Source of the DNA: Streptomyces sp. TS71-3
GTDB lineage: Bacteria; Actinomycetota; Actinomycetes; Streptomycetales; Streptomycetaceae
Reading direction: 5' to 3'
Assembly (NCBI RefSeq): GCF_018327685.1
Contig: NZ_BNEL01000001.1
Coordinates: forward strand, 744,001-808,000
Length of the DNA stretch: 64,000 nt
Within the stretch, counting starts at the first letter, position 1, and each line of letters begins with the position of its first letter. The notes below the pieces were generated by a model, which ran no database searches, had not been told where the DNA came from, and saw nothing but the letters and a program-made list of their open reading frames with translations. The position numbers and the translations under genes were made by a program. This document shows, one piece after another, positions 23,550 to 33,100 of this stretch.

Positions 23550-24083
23550 CTAACGCTTCTTGGGCACGATCAGGCGGCCCTCGTTGATGTTCACTTCGTT
23601 GCCGATCAGCGTGATCACGGCGCCCTGGCTGTTGCCGATCGTCACGCCCTTGTCGTCGATCTGGACGTAGGCGCCGCTCGCCGCCTGGAGCCTGATGCCG
23701 TCGACGTCCGGCACGTGCGACATGATGATCTTGTGCTTGCCGATCGTCTCGATGACGACCGGCTTGGTGGTGGTGCTCGCGTTCAGCTCCTTGAGGGCGT
23801 CCGGCGGCAGCTCGTCATCGGCGCCGTACCAGCAGCCCGTCCACACCGGGAAGCTCGGGTCGCCCTGCTCGAACTCCACCCACACGCCGCTGCCCTCGTG
23901 CGGCACGGCGAAGTGCCCCGCCTGCGGCCCCGTGAAGGGCAGGCAGGGCAGCGCCCAGGTGGACTGCTCGTCACCGAGCACGTCCGGCACGCTGACCTTC
24001 AGCCGGCCCAGGTGCAGCGGGTCGTTGTTGTCCGCCACGCGGCCGCGGAACTTGCCGAGGAAGCGGTTGTTCGGTGGCGCCAT
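23550..24083 (-). CDS. gpV-like spike protein (baseplate assembly protein V)
   Basis: 177 aa. An N-terminal OB-fold region is indicated by FRGRVADNNDPLHLGRLKVS and PDVLGDEQSTWALPCLP, with EGSGVWVEFEQGDPSFPVWTG typical of gpV/VgrG gp5-like proteins. The C-terminus is a beta-helix-like stretch (YVQIDDKGVTIGNSQGAVIT). It should trimerise into the membrane-piercing spike. It sits between the gpD-like hub and the PAAR-like tip genes, the standard order. Confidence 0.92.
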   Translation of the reverse strand: MAPPNNRFLGKFRGRVADNNDPLHLGRLKVSVPDVLGDEQSTWALPCLPFTGPQAGHFAVPHEGSGVWVEFEQGDPSFPVWTGCWYGADDELPPDALKELNASTTTKPVVIETIGKHKIIMSHVPDVDGIRLQAASGAYVQIDDKGVTIGNSQGAVITLIGNEVNINEGRLIVPKKR

Positions 24084-24115
24084 CTCGTCGACTGCTCCTG
24101 TCGGTTCTCGTGGTG

Positions 24116-25255
24116 CTAGGGGCGGACCCGGTCGCTGAGCGCGACGAGGCCCTCCCGGGAGAGGGTGAAGTTCTGCTGGTACGAGCCGGGACGCAGGTTG
24201 TGCGTCACGCTCTTGACGTAGTAGTCGCCGTCGTAGGTCACGCCCGCGCCGCGCACGCCCACCAGCTCGCGAGGCGACAGCAGGTAGCCGTGCTTGTTGA
24301 CGTCGAGCTGCCCGGATCCCGAGATGGCGTCCGCGGAGGTCGCGGCGCGCGCCAGCAGCTCGGCGTTGGCCTCGCCGAGCTGCATCTTCGCGGTGCCCGG
24401 GAGGGTCCTGCGCTTCAGCGCGGGCGAGGCGTTCTTGGCCAGCGGCGGGCGCAGCGGCCCGATGTCGGGCTGCGGCAGCACCTGCCAGTCGCGCGTGGCC
24501 GGGTTCTGCCAGCGCGCCTGCGGCTCCTCGCGGGCCGTGCCGTCGTAGGCGAACGTCAGCTGGTCGACGGTGGAGTTGACGTCCATGTTGACGGTCAGCG
24601 CGTGCTGCCGCGTGCCGGTGCGCACCTCCGGGCCCCAGTAGGCGGTGGACTGGCCGGGCGTGGGACCCGGGACCAGGTAGAAGGTGTAGCCGTTCGCGCG
24701 CGCCAGCTCGTTCAGGAACTGGAGGTCCGTGCTCGTCTGGAACGGCACCCGCAGCTGTTCCTGCGGCGGCTGCTCGATCTGCTCGTGCTTGATATCGGCG
24801 TTGATGCCGAAGTCGGCGTACTTGTCGAGGACCCGCTGGGCGCGCTGCCACGGCCGCAGGTTCGGGTAGCGGTCGGTGCGCTCCTCCAGGTCCATCAGGA
24901 GGGTGAGGTCCTCGCCGGTGATGGTGAGGGTGGTCTGCCCCGGCTGGTTGCTGGCGCCCACCTCGTGCCGCACGATCAGCCCGTCCAGCAGCACGCTGGC
25001 AGTGCCCTGCACGGACACGCTGATGACCACCCGGGTCTTCGGGTCGAAGAACCCCTCCGGCAGCAGCCGGTCGATGATCGCGCCCCTCTTGGTGAGGTCG
25101 AACGCGATCTGGAACCCGCTGCGCTCCCCGGCGGTGCTGGTGATCTGCGCGGTGAGCAGCGCTTCGGTCACTTCCTGCGGAACGGGTGTGACGAGCTGGG
25201 GCCCCATGTGCATCTGGATGTGGATGGGACCACGGCCCACCGGTTCCTCAGCCAC
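24116..25255 (-). CDS. gpD-like hub protein (phage late control D family)
   Basis: 379 aa. Contains FDLTKRGAIIDRLLPEGFFD and VSVQGTASVLLDGLIVRHEV, plus TSTDLQFLNELARANGYTFY, characteristic of gpD/gp27-like hub domains. The C-terminus has YDGDYYVKSVTHNLRPGSYQ. The GTG at 25255 is chosen because GGAGG lies 6 nt upstream (25262-25266). The frame stays open through 25256-25501 as a Pro/Trp-rich repeat (PPWP), which would overlap the LysM gene and lacks a ribosome site. Together with gpV it forms the split VgrG. Confidence 0.9.
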   Translation of the reverse strand: MAEEPVGRGPIHIQMHMGPQLVTPVPQEVTEALLTAQITSTAGERSGFQIAFDLTKRGAIIDRLLPEGFFDPKTRVVISVSVQGTASVLLDGLIVRHEVGASNQPGQTTLTITGEDLTLLMDLEERTDRYPNLRPWQRAQRVLDKYADFGINADIKHEQIEQPPQEQLRVPFQTSTDLQFLNELARANGYTFYLVPGPTPGQSTAYWGPEVRTGTRQHALTVNMDVNSTVDQLTFAYDGTAREEPQARWQNPATRDWQVLPQPDIGPLRPPLAKNASPALKRRTLPGTAKMQLGEANAELLARAATSADAISGSGQLDVNKHGYLLSPRELVGVRGAGVTYDGDYYVKSVTHNLRPGSYQQNFTLSREGLVALSDRVRP

Positions 25256-25356
25256 GGCCTGCCTCCGGGGTCCGGTGGGCCACGGCGGATCGTGTGGCTC
25301 CGCGGGCCACGGCGGCTCCCGCTGCTGTGCCGGCGACGGCGGTCCTCGCTCCTCGG

Positions 25357-25773
25357 TCAGCCACGGCGGGCCCCCGGTCCGGTGCCCAGGGTGGCGGCAC
25401 GCGGGAAGCCGCCGGGCAGCGGCACCTCGATCGTCCGCCCCGGCTCCTCGGTCAGCTCGTGCGGGTCGAGGACGGGGTTGGCGTCGGCGATCTGCCACCA
25501 CTGGTCCGGGGCGCCCAGGTAGCGCTGCGCGAGCAGGTCGGGCCGCTCGCCGTCGCTGACGGTGTGGGGGAGCGTGTCGCTCGTCTCGTCCCCGCCCCCG
25601 CCGTGCCCCTCCGGAAGGGGCGGCAGCAGGCGCCGCTTGGTGTACCGCACCTCGGTCCCGTCGGGCAGCGTGTGCACGCCGATCTCGGCGTCGTGGTAGC
25701 GGCTGGAGCGGGGGTACGGGTGGGCACCCGGTATCGCGTCCAGCGCGGACTCGTACGGCTCGATGGTGGCCAT
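25357..25773 (-). CDS. LysM-domain baseplate protein
   Basis: 138 aa. After a variable first third and a Gly-rich linker, a LysM domain is visible: HTVSDGERPDLLAQRYLGAP and QWWQIADANPVLDPHELTEE. In tail-like particles this family (gp53/gpX-like) helps bind hub to wedge rather than peptidoglycan. The 101 bp between its stop and the next GTG encode no separate gene. A GGAGGGG lies ~13 nt before the ATG, a little far. Confidence 0.88.
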   Translation of the reverse strand: MATIEPYESALDAIPGAHPYPRSSRYHDAEIGVHTLPDGTEVRYTKRRLLPPLPEGHGGGGDETSDTLPHTVSDGERPDLLAQRYLGAPDQWWQIADANPVLDPHELTEEPGRTIEVPLPGGFPRAATLGTGPGARRG

Positions 25774-25782
25774 CTGTGCGGG

Positions 25783-25878
25783 TCAGCCCCTCCCTGGTCC
25801 GGTGGTTCCCGGTGCGGCGGTTCCGTTCACGGCGGCGGTTGCGGCGGCGTGGGCGTGGGTGTCCATGTATGCGGTCAT
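25783..25878 (-). CDS. 31-aa ORF coupled to the CIS_tube-type gene
   Basis: MTAYMDTHAHAAATAAVNGT plus 11 residues. Its ATG overlaps the upstream stop as ATGA and is preceded by GGGAGGAG, a better ribosome site than most genes here. It stops 9 nt before the LysM ATG. Composition (Ala/Thr/His) gives no function. It may be a small structural peptide or only a translational bridge that keeps ribosomes on the message to LysM. Confidence 0.4.
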   Translation of the reverse strand: MTAYMDTHAHAAATAAVNGTAAPGTTGPGRG

Positions 25879-26585
25879 GCCGCTCCTCCCGCGGCCAGGG
25901 CGCCGCCGCCCCCGCCGATGTCGCCGGGCGTCAGCCCGAGCGCCCCGAGGCTCCCGGCCCGGGCCATCCCGGCGAGCCGCTCCTTCTGCGCGAGGTGCGC
26001 GAGGTACAGCTCGGCACCGGGGTGCCCGACGGGCAGGTCGCTGACGGTCAGCACCTTCAGCCCGATGTTGAGCGAGGCGCGCATCGGGTTGAGGTTCACG
26101 TCGAACGCGGACTCGGTGATGGACAGTTCGGTGATCCGCACGGGCATCACCCGCTTGCTCCCCCACGTGAAGAGCGTGAGCGGCATCTCGATCGGGGTGA
26201 TCTCGATGGCCCCGTTCTTCCCGAGCTGGCTGTTCTGCCGCAGCTTCTCGGTGGTCGGCTGCACGAGCATCTCCAGCACGGCGAGCTGCGGGTGGATCCC
26301 GTCGGGAGCGGCCACGTCGAGCTGGTCGGTCGAGTCGATCTCGGCGGTGAACTTCCAGGTCTCCTCGGCCGGCCCTTTCAGGCGCAGGGCCTCGTTCCGG
26401 TCCCCGGAGCCGGATCCTCCACCGCCGGAGTCGCTACTCGTGCCGGCGGTTTGGGGCGCGATGGACCGTTCGAGGCTGTCCGGGTTGAACTGGAGCACGA
26501 TGATGCGCTGGGGGGTGCCGCGGGCGGGGTCGATGAGGACTATTCCGGAGCGGATGGGTTTGGGGATGTTGGGGTAGGTGGTCAT
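25875..26585 (-). CDS. CIS_tube-domain protein (tube-initiation/baseplate connector)
   Basis: 236 aa. Contains RIIVLQFNPDSLERSIAPQT and ALRLKGPAEETWKFTAEIDS, then FTWGSKRVMPVRITELSITE and FDVNLNPMRASLNIGLKVL. These are hallmarks of the contractile-injection-system tube-like proteins (T4 gp48/gp54 role) that start tube polymerisation on the hub. A Ser/Gly insert (about 50-62) and a Gly/Ala tail flank the domain. The ATG overlaps the immunity gene stop (ATGA). Confidence 0.88.
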   Translation of the reverse strand: MTTYPNIPKPIRSGIVLIDPARGTPQRIIVLQFNPDSLERSIAPQTAGTSSDSGGGGSGSGDRNEALRLKGPAEETWKFTAEIDSTDQLDVAAPDGIHPQLAVLEMLVQPTTEKLRQNSQLGKNGAIEITPIEMPLTLFTWGSKRVMPVRITELSITESAFDVNLNPMRASLNIGLKVLTVSDLPVGHPGAELYLAHLAQKERLAGMARAGSLGALGLTPGDIGGGGGALAAGGAA

Positions 26586-27127
26586 GCTTGCCCTGCTTCG
26601 TGCTCACGGATCCGGTTAATGGCCATCGACCACCAGGTGTCTTCATTCCGAAAGGCGTGCGGGTCCCGGTCGATGAGTAGGGCCGCCAGCATGTCGGCTT
26701 CCTGTAGGCCTTCTTCTCCGGAGCCTGGCTGCTCAGAGATGTCGCGCTGTGCGATTCGGTAGATAAACTCCACAAAGTCCCCGAGGGTTGTGTTCACCAC
26801 TTCTCCGTGAGGTTCATCGTGAAAGGCGATGAGCCCGACGAAACCGTCGCGTACATTCAGGAAGTACCGCATACGGTGGTCATCTTCCGGACCGCCAATG
26901 ATCAACGCCCTATTGTCGCCGTTATCGTCGAAGTTTCGTACGGCGAAGAGGGGGGGACTTCCTTTGAGTTGAGTCGTGAAAATTGCGCCAACGCTCTTGG
27001 GTAGCCCTACATGTGACAGAATCAATGCATCGACTTCTGACAACCCTGTACGCAGTGCCTCCCGATATCCCATTTTCTCGATATTTTCTTCGCCGAAGAT
27101 CTCTGCAAGCTCAGCGTGTGCAGCCAT
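26582..27127 (-). CDS. SUKH-like immunity protein for the HNH effector
   Basis: 181 aa, acidic and low in GC compared with the operon. Features fitting the SUKH (SUKH-4-like) superfamily are GLPKSVGAIFTTQL, then RALIIGGPEDDHRMRYFLNV and GEVVNTTLGDFVEFIYRIA. SUKH proteins are the commonest immunity partners of HNH and related nuclease toxins in polymorphic toxin systems. It starts 14 bp after the effector gene and its stop overlaps the next structural gene, so it rides in the injection-system operon. It probably binds the C-terminal nuclease and prevents self-damage. The family call is by pattern only; the immunity role follows from position. Confidence 0.75.
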   Translation of the reverse strand: MAAHAELAEIFGEENIEKMGYREALRTGLSEVDALILSHVGLPKSVGAIFTTQLKGSPPLFAVRNFDDNGDNRALIIGGPEDDHRMRYFLNVRDGFVGLIAFHDEPHGEVVNTTLGDFVEFIYRIAQRDISEQPGSGEEGLQEADMLAALLIDRDPHAFRNEDTWWSMAINRIREHEAGQA

Positions 27128-27141
27128 TTTCTCTCCTTCTG

Positions 27142-30100
27142 TCAGGTGATGCGAATGTCGAACGTGTATAGGGCCCCATAGTCCAGGTTTTGGGCGTTGA
27201 GCGAAGTGAAGATCTGATTGCCAATCTTTTGGTTCAGACCCTTGTCGATGAGGCGTAGATTATCGTAAATATCACGACCTCCCGATTGTAGTTCAATAGT
27301 ATGGTCGGCCTGCATGTTTTTGAGCCGCTCCTTTACGTCCTTCTGGAACGGCGACCCTTTGGGTCTTGCCAGCGTGTCGGCTCGAATGATTGTAAGCTGC
27401 TTGAACTTCATGCTGAGATCTTTGATTCGAGTCGCTTGCGTAGGGTCCTTTGTGTCTGTGGGAGCGGTCTTGGGCGGCTTTATCCTCCTCGCGATGTCTC
27501 CAAACTGTGTGACCAGCTCCTCCTGGTCAACCTCGTCAAGAAACATCTCTTCTGCGCTGCTCTTGAATTTTGAGATCTCTCCCCGCTCGCCAGCTCTCTT
27601 GAGTGCTAGCGCCTTTCTGGCGAACTCGATCTTGTCGCTCATTTTTGTGGGGTCCCAACTGACTCTCGCTGTACCCCGAGGCAGGCTGGGATCACCGACA
27701 ACCAGTGGCCTGCTCTCTCCGAACTCATTGCTCATATGTACACGATGAAAAGCGTCCTCCTCCTGGCTGACTTCTCCATCCCGGGCCTCGTCGTTTTCGG
27801 GACGCCATATTCCGTCGGCGGCCTTCATTTTGCGTAGTGTTTGGCGTGTGTCGCTTTCTGCTGTTCTGATGGTGCCAAGGATATTGTCGCTTGAATTAAT
27901 TCGCTCTGCCTTGTCCAGGTCCTTGAGTATCCTGCGGATTTTTGCCATGAACTGGTCGGCGTCTTCTCTCCCCTTGAAGAGCAGCCACTCGTCGATGGTT
28001 GAGATGTTGAGTGCCTGTTCCAGGCGTGCGCGTCGACCGGGATCCTTGTCAAGGAACTCTTCCAGTCGCGCTGAAAGTTGTGCTTTTGCTCGCCTTCCTT
28101 CTGCCGCTTCCCCGGTGGGATTTAGTGTTGCATTTACCTTGAATGGATCCGAGCCGGTGGCTGTGAGTTCGGTGAGTCGATACCAAACCCTCAGGCCTAG
28201 CAGTACTGAGCGCAGGGAGAGCTGACTGGTTCCTCTGGAGAGGAGACGGTTCAGGAGTGGCCTGATACGGGCGATAATCTTTGCTAGTCGCTCGTCCTTG
28301 GACTCTTTCGAGTCCTCTTCATTCTTCCTGTCGTCCTTCTTCTGCTGCTTCGGGTTCCGCCCGTCCCCATCGTGGTGGTCGTCGTCCCGCCCGGGGCGAC
28401 GGGGACGGTTCGGGTCGTCGTCTCGGCGCGGTCGCCTTGGGTCGCTGTCGTCGTCTCGGCGCGGGCGGTTGGGATCCTCGTCCGGCTTGCGGTCCCGGGG
28501 CCTGTTGGGGTCGTCGTCCCGGCGTGGACGGTTCGGGTCCTCCTCCGGACGCCGGTCCCGGGGGCGGTCCGGGTCACTCGGGCGGCGCCCGTCCGGGGTG
28601 CCGTCGTCCGGCCGGCGCGGGGCTGTCTCGTCCGGGCGGCGTTGCGTGCCCTCGGGGTCGTTCGGGCGCGGACGAGTCGGTGCCTCTTCCCCCGGGGTGC
28701 GGCGCGGGCGTGACGGCGTCGTGCCGGGGCGGTTCGCGTCCGGGCGGTTTGTGGAGGGGGCGTCGTCGCGGCGGGGGCGGGTGCCCGGGGTTGCGTCGGG
28801 GCGGGTGCCGTCGCCGCGGGTCGGGGGGCGGTCCGCGGGGCGGTTGCGGTCGGCCGGCCTGGTGCGGTCGCCGGGCCGGTTCCGGTCGGCCGGGCGGCCC
28901 CGGTCTGCCGGGGTGCGGGAACCCGGGCGCGTGCCGTCGGTCGGGCGGGGCCGGCCGGCGTCCGCCGACCCCGGCCCCTTCTTCGGTGCCGGCTTCTTCG
29001 GAGCGGAGGCCGACGTCGGCCGCGTCGCCGGGCGTGCCGGAGCGTCCTCGTTCTCCCGGGGTCGGTTCCGGTCGCCCGGGGTGTCGGCGCCACCGCGGCC
29101 GCCGCCACCGCCACCCCGCTTCTTCCCGAGGCCCTTCGCGACCCCCTTGAGCCGTTCCCCCACCTTCCCCACGTACTTGCTGATGCCGCTCAGCAGCCAC
29201 TGGTACAACGTCTCCAGCAGGGCCACGACGCCCGACGCGACCGCCTTCGCGAACAGCACCGCCGCGTTGCCGCCCTTGACGGCCTTCAGGAAGTCCATGA
29301 ACGCGCCGAACGCGCTGATGATCGCGCTCAGCGCGCCCCAGGCGGTCTGGAGGAAGTCGATGATGGCCAGCACCCAGCCCGCGCCGGGGATCAGCTTGGC
29401 CACGATCTTCGTGATGACGATCTCGCCGATGATCAGGGGGAGCTGTGGAAGGACGGCGTCCCACGCCTCCTTCGCCATCTGCTCCTTGCTGATCCCGCCG
29501 TTGACCAACTGCTCGAAGATCGCCTTGGGGATGCCGATGATCTCCTGGATCTTCTCGTTGAACCACTGCTTGACCGCGGTGACGACTTCCGGGAACAGGT
29601 AGTGCTGTGCCCCGTCCTTCGCCGCACTGCCGAGGTTGCTGACCCAGCCGCCCGGGTCGGAGATGATGTCGCCGACGATGGCGATGAACTCGCCGAGGCC
29701 GTTCAGCAGCCCCATGGCGAAGTCCATGACGGCCTTCACCGCGCTGATCACGGCCTTCACAGCCGCGTCGAGCGCGGCTTTCAGCGCGTCGAGGATGGCG
29801 CTGAGGATGCTCCCGAGGGCGTTGAGGAGCGCGTTGATGGCTTCCTTCAGCGCGTTCGCCAGCCGCTGCACCAGCGCGATGGCGGCCTTCACCAGGTCCG
29901 TGATCAGCTTCCGGATCCGGTTGGCCAGTTCCACGATGGCGCGGACCAGCGCCTTGCCCAGCTCGATCAGGGCGTCGATGAGGCCCTTGACCGTGTCGAT
30001 GATCCACTGGCGTGCCTCGTTGATCCAGCGGACCACCGTGTCCTTGAAGTCCCGGATGAGACCGACCACCGCGTCGCGCGCCGCGCGGAAGATGCCGACG

Positions 30101-33100
30101 ATCGCGTTCTTGATCTCGATGAACTTCTGCTTGATCCAGTCCAGCGCCTTGGTGATCCAGTTGCCGGCCTGCTCCTTGGGCTCGTCCTTCTTCTTGCCGG
30201 CGTCCTGCTCGGCCTGGGTGGCCTTGGTCTGGACGTCCTTGTCGTCCTTGTCCTTGCGGTCCGTGACGTCCTTGTCTGTCTTGTCTTCCTTGTCCTTGAC
30301 GTCCTTCTTCAGCTTGTCGTGCTTCTCGGTCTTCTTGTCGCCGAGGTCGGCCAGGTGCTGGTCCTGGTCCGCACGCCACTGCTCGCGCTCCGCGGTGACG
30401 CCGGCCATCGCCTTGTCGCGTTCCGCGGACTGGCTCTCTGTGTTGGCGGAGACCTCCGCCTTGACCTGCTGCTTGTTGTCGTCCTGGGACTTGCGGGTGT
30501 CCTTGTCCTTCTGCTGCCGGCCCTTCGACATCTGCTGCTGGCCGTCGGTGAACGAGCGGTGGAACTGCGGTCCGCGCTCGTGCTCGGCGACCTCGGAGAC
30601 CGCCTCCGGCGGAACCTGGCCGGTGGCGGGCGCGCCGGCGGCCGCCGGGGCCGCGCCCTTGCCCCGCTGGCCGGGGACCTTCGCCTCCAACTGCTCCTTG
30701 GGCGCGTTCGGATAGACCTGGTCCTCGCCCATGTTGCGGCCCGCGTCGTCGCGTGCGGCGGTGTGCACCTCCTGGCCCTTGGCGTCCAGGTTGGTGCCCT
30801 GCTCGCCGGCCGCCGAGTCCGCGTCGCCCTGCATGCTCACGCCCGGCGCGTCGCCGACCTGGGCCTGCTTCAGGGCCTCGTCCTTCGTGGGCAGCCCCGC
30901 GAACTTCGCCGCCAGGTCCGCCGGGTCCACGTCGGCACCGAAGAAGCTGCCGACGGCGCCGATCACGTAACCGGCCCCCATGGCCAGCATGTCGCCGAAG
31001 TCGGGCTCCTCCGCGTTCTCCGCGGGGATGTCGCCCTCGGGCTGCTTCGCGCCGCTGACCTCGGCGTCCTTGCCCTCCGGTGCGTCGGCCTTCTGCGCCG
31101 GGTCCTGGCTGTACTGGCCCGGGGCCTGCGTGTTCGGCGCGCCCTGAAGCGTCTGGGGCGCGCCCGCGGGCCGTTCCACCGACGGCGGCGCGCCCGCCAG
31201 CGACTGGTGCTCGTCTCCCACCGTGCGGTCGACGGAGCCGGAGACGCCGCCCAGCGCCTGGAGCGCCACGTGCGGCTTGAGGCCCGCGGCCGTCGAGAGA
31301 CCGGCCTCCGGCGAGACCTGCGAGAGGTCCGGCGGCGGCGCCTCCTTCTTCGCCGCCTTGCCCTTCGCGGGGGCGGCACCTCCGCCTCCGCCGCCGCGCG
31401 GGGCGAGGGGCGCGGGTGCCGGCGGAGCCGACGACGACCGGGTCGACCCGGACGCGGCCGGGGGAGCGGCGGCGCGCGCGGGTGCCGGCGGAGCGGCGCC
31501 CCCACCCGAGGATCCGGACGAGCCGGAGGATCCTGACGAGCCGGAACTTCCGGAGGATGCCGCCGACGCCTTCGACGTGTCCGCGGACGAGGCGGTGGTG
31601 GACGCGGCGGACGACGGCGTGGCCGTACCCGCGCCCGACGGACCCCCCGCCCCGTCCGTCTCCGTGTCACCGGAGGCGGACGCGCCGCTTCCGGCGCCCG
31701 ACACGTGCGAGTCCCGTGCGGACGACGGGGACTGGGTGTCGTCCGTCGGCCCGCCCTGCCCGGCCGTTCCCGAGCCGGAGCCGCCGGCCCCCTGCGTCCC
31801 GGTGGACGCGTCCTGGGCGCCCCCCGAACCCTCGGCAGGCGAGGACGCTCCACCGCCCGCCTCCTGCTGGGTGCCCTGCACCGCGTCCTGGCTCGGGTCG
31901 CCGGCCTGGTCGCCGCCCGTGCCCGCCTGGCCGCCGGCCCCGTCCTGGCCCTGCTGCTGCTTCTGCTGCTCGTTCTGCTCGCCCTTGCCGGCCCTGTCCC
32001 CGGCCGGATCCGCGTCCTTCTTCTCCTGCTCCGCCGTGTCCTTCCTGGCGTCGCCGGTGTCCGCACCGTCCTGCTCGGCCCCGCCCGGCTGCTGCTCGGC
32101 ACTCTGCCCGGGGGCGCCGGTCGCCGCGTCCGGGGCGGTCTTCAGCGTGAGAGGGCCCGGGCGGGCGGCGGTGGCCGCGCCCGCCACCGGACCCGCCGAC
32201 GCGCCGGGCCGCTGCGGTGCCACGTCCGGGTCGACGATGGCGCCGCTGCCGACCAGCGACGGCGTGCCCTCGGTCTCCGGCGGGCCGTCGCCGGCCGCGT
32301 CCTCCGCGTCCTCGCGGTCCCGCTGCGCCTGCACCTGCTCCGCCCGGGTCGGCGGCGCCTGCGGGAAGCTCGGCACGACGGGGGACTGCTCGGAGCCGAC
32401 CTCGATCTGGTCCGCCGTCGGCACCGCCGACACGTCGAGGTCCGCCTGCGGGAGGAAGTCGTCCGGGCCCAGCTTGACGTCCCAGGCGCTCTTCGCCTCG
32501 GACGCGTTCGGGTCGAGCCGATTCGCCGAGTCCGCGTCCGCGTCCTGCCCGAACGGGTCGTCGTCCCCGGTCCGCCCCTCGCCGCCGAGCAGATCCTGGG
32601 AGCGCGCGCCGTCCAGCGTGCTCACCGCGCCGAGGTCGTGCAGGCTGGGGCCGGCCGGGCCCGGTGCCGTGGCGGGGACCTCGGGCACACCCCGTTTGTC
32701 CTGCTCCTTGACCTGCTGGCCCGCGACCAGCGGATCCACCGCGCCGGGGCGGTTCTTCGCCGCCGACCCCTCCTCGGTGGGGGCCGGCACGCCCTGCTCC
32801 TGGCCGCCGCCGGCATCCTCGGCCTGCTGCCCGCCGTCCTTCTTCTCGCCGGCGGCCTCGCCCTGGGCCCCGCCGGCCTCCTCCTTCTGCTCCCCGGCCG
32901 CCTGCCCGGCGGCCCCACCCTGCGCGCCGCCGCCCGCGTCCTGCTGCGCCGACGACCCCTGCGGTGCCGTGTCCGAACCGCCGCCGGAGCGGTCCGCGTC
33001 CGACTGCGGCCCGGCATCCGAGGAACCCCCCGAGCCGGCCGGCTCGCCCGGCGACGTGTCCTGGGTCTCCGACGACGTGCCGGCCCCGCCACTGCCCGAC

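Noticed and set aside
25256..25501. N-terminal Pro/Trp-rich extension of the gpD-like protein
   Set aside because: It overlaps the LysM gene out of frame and has no ribosome site, whereas the GTG at 25255 has GGAGG at ideal spacing.
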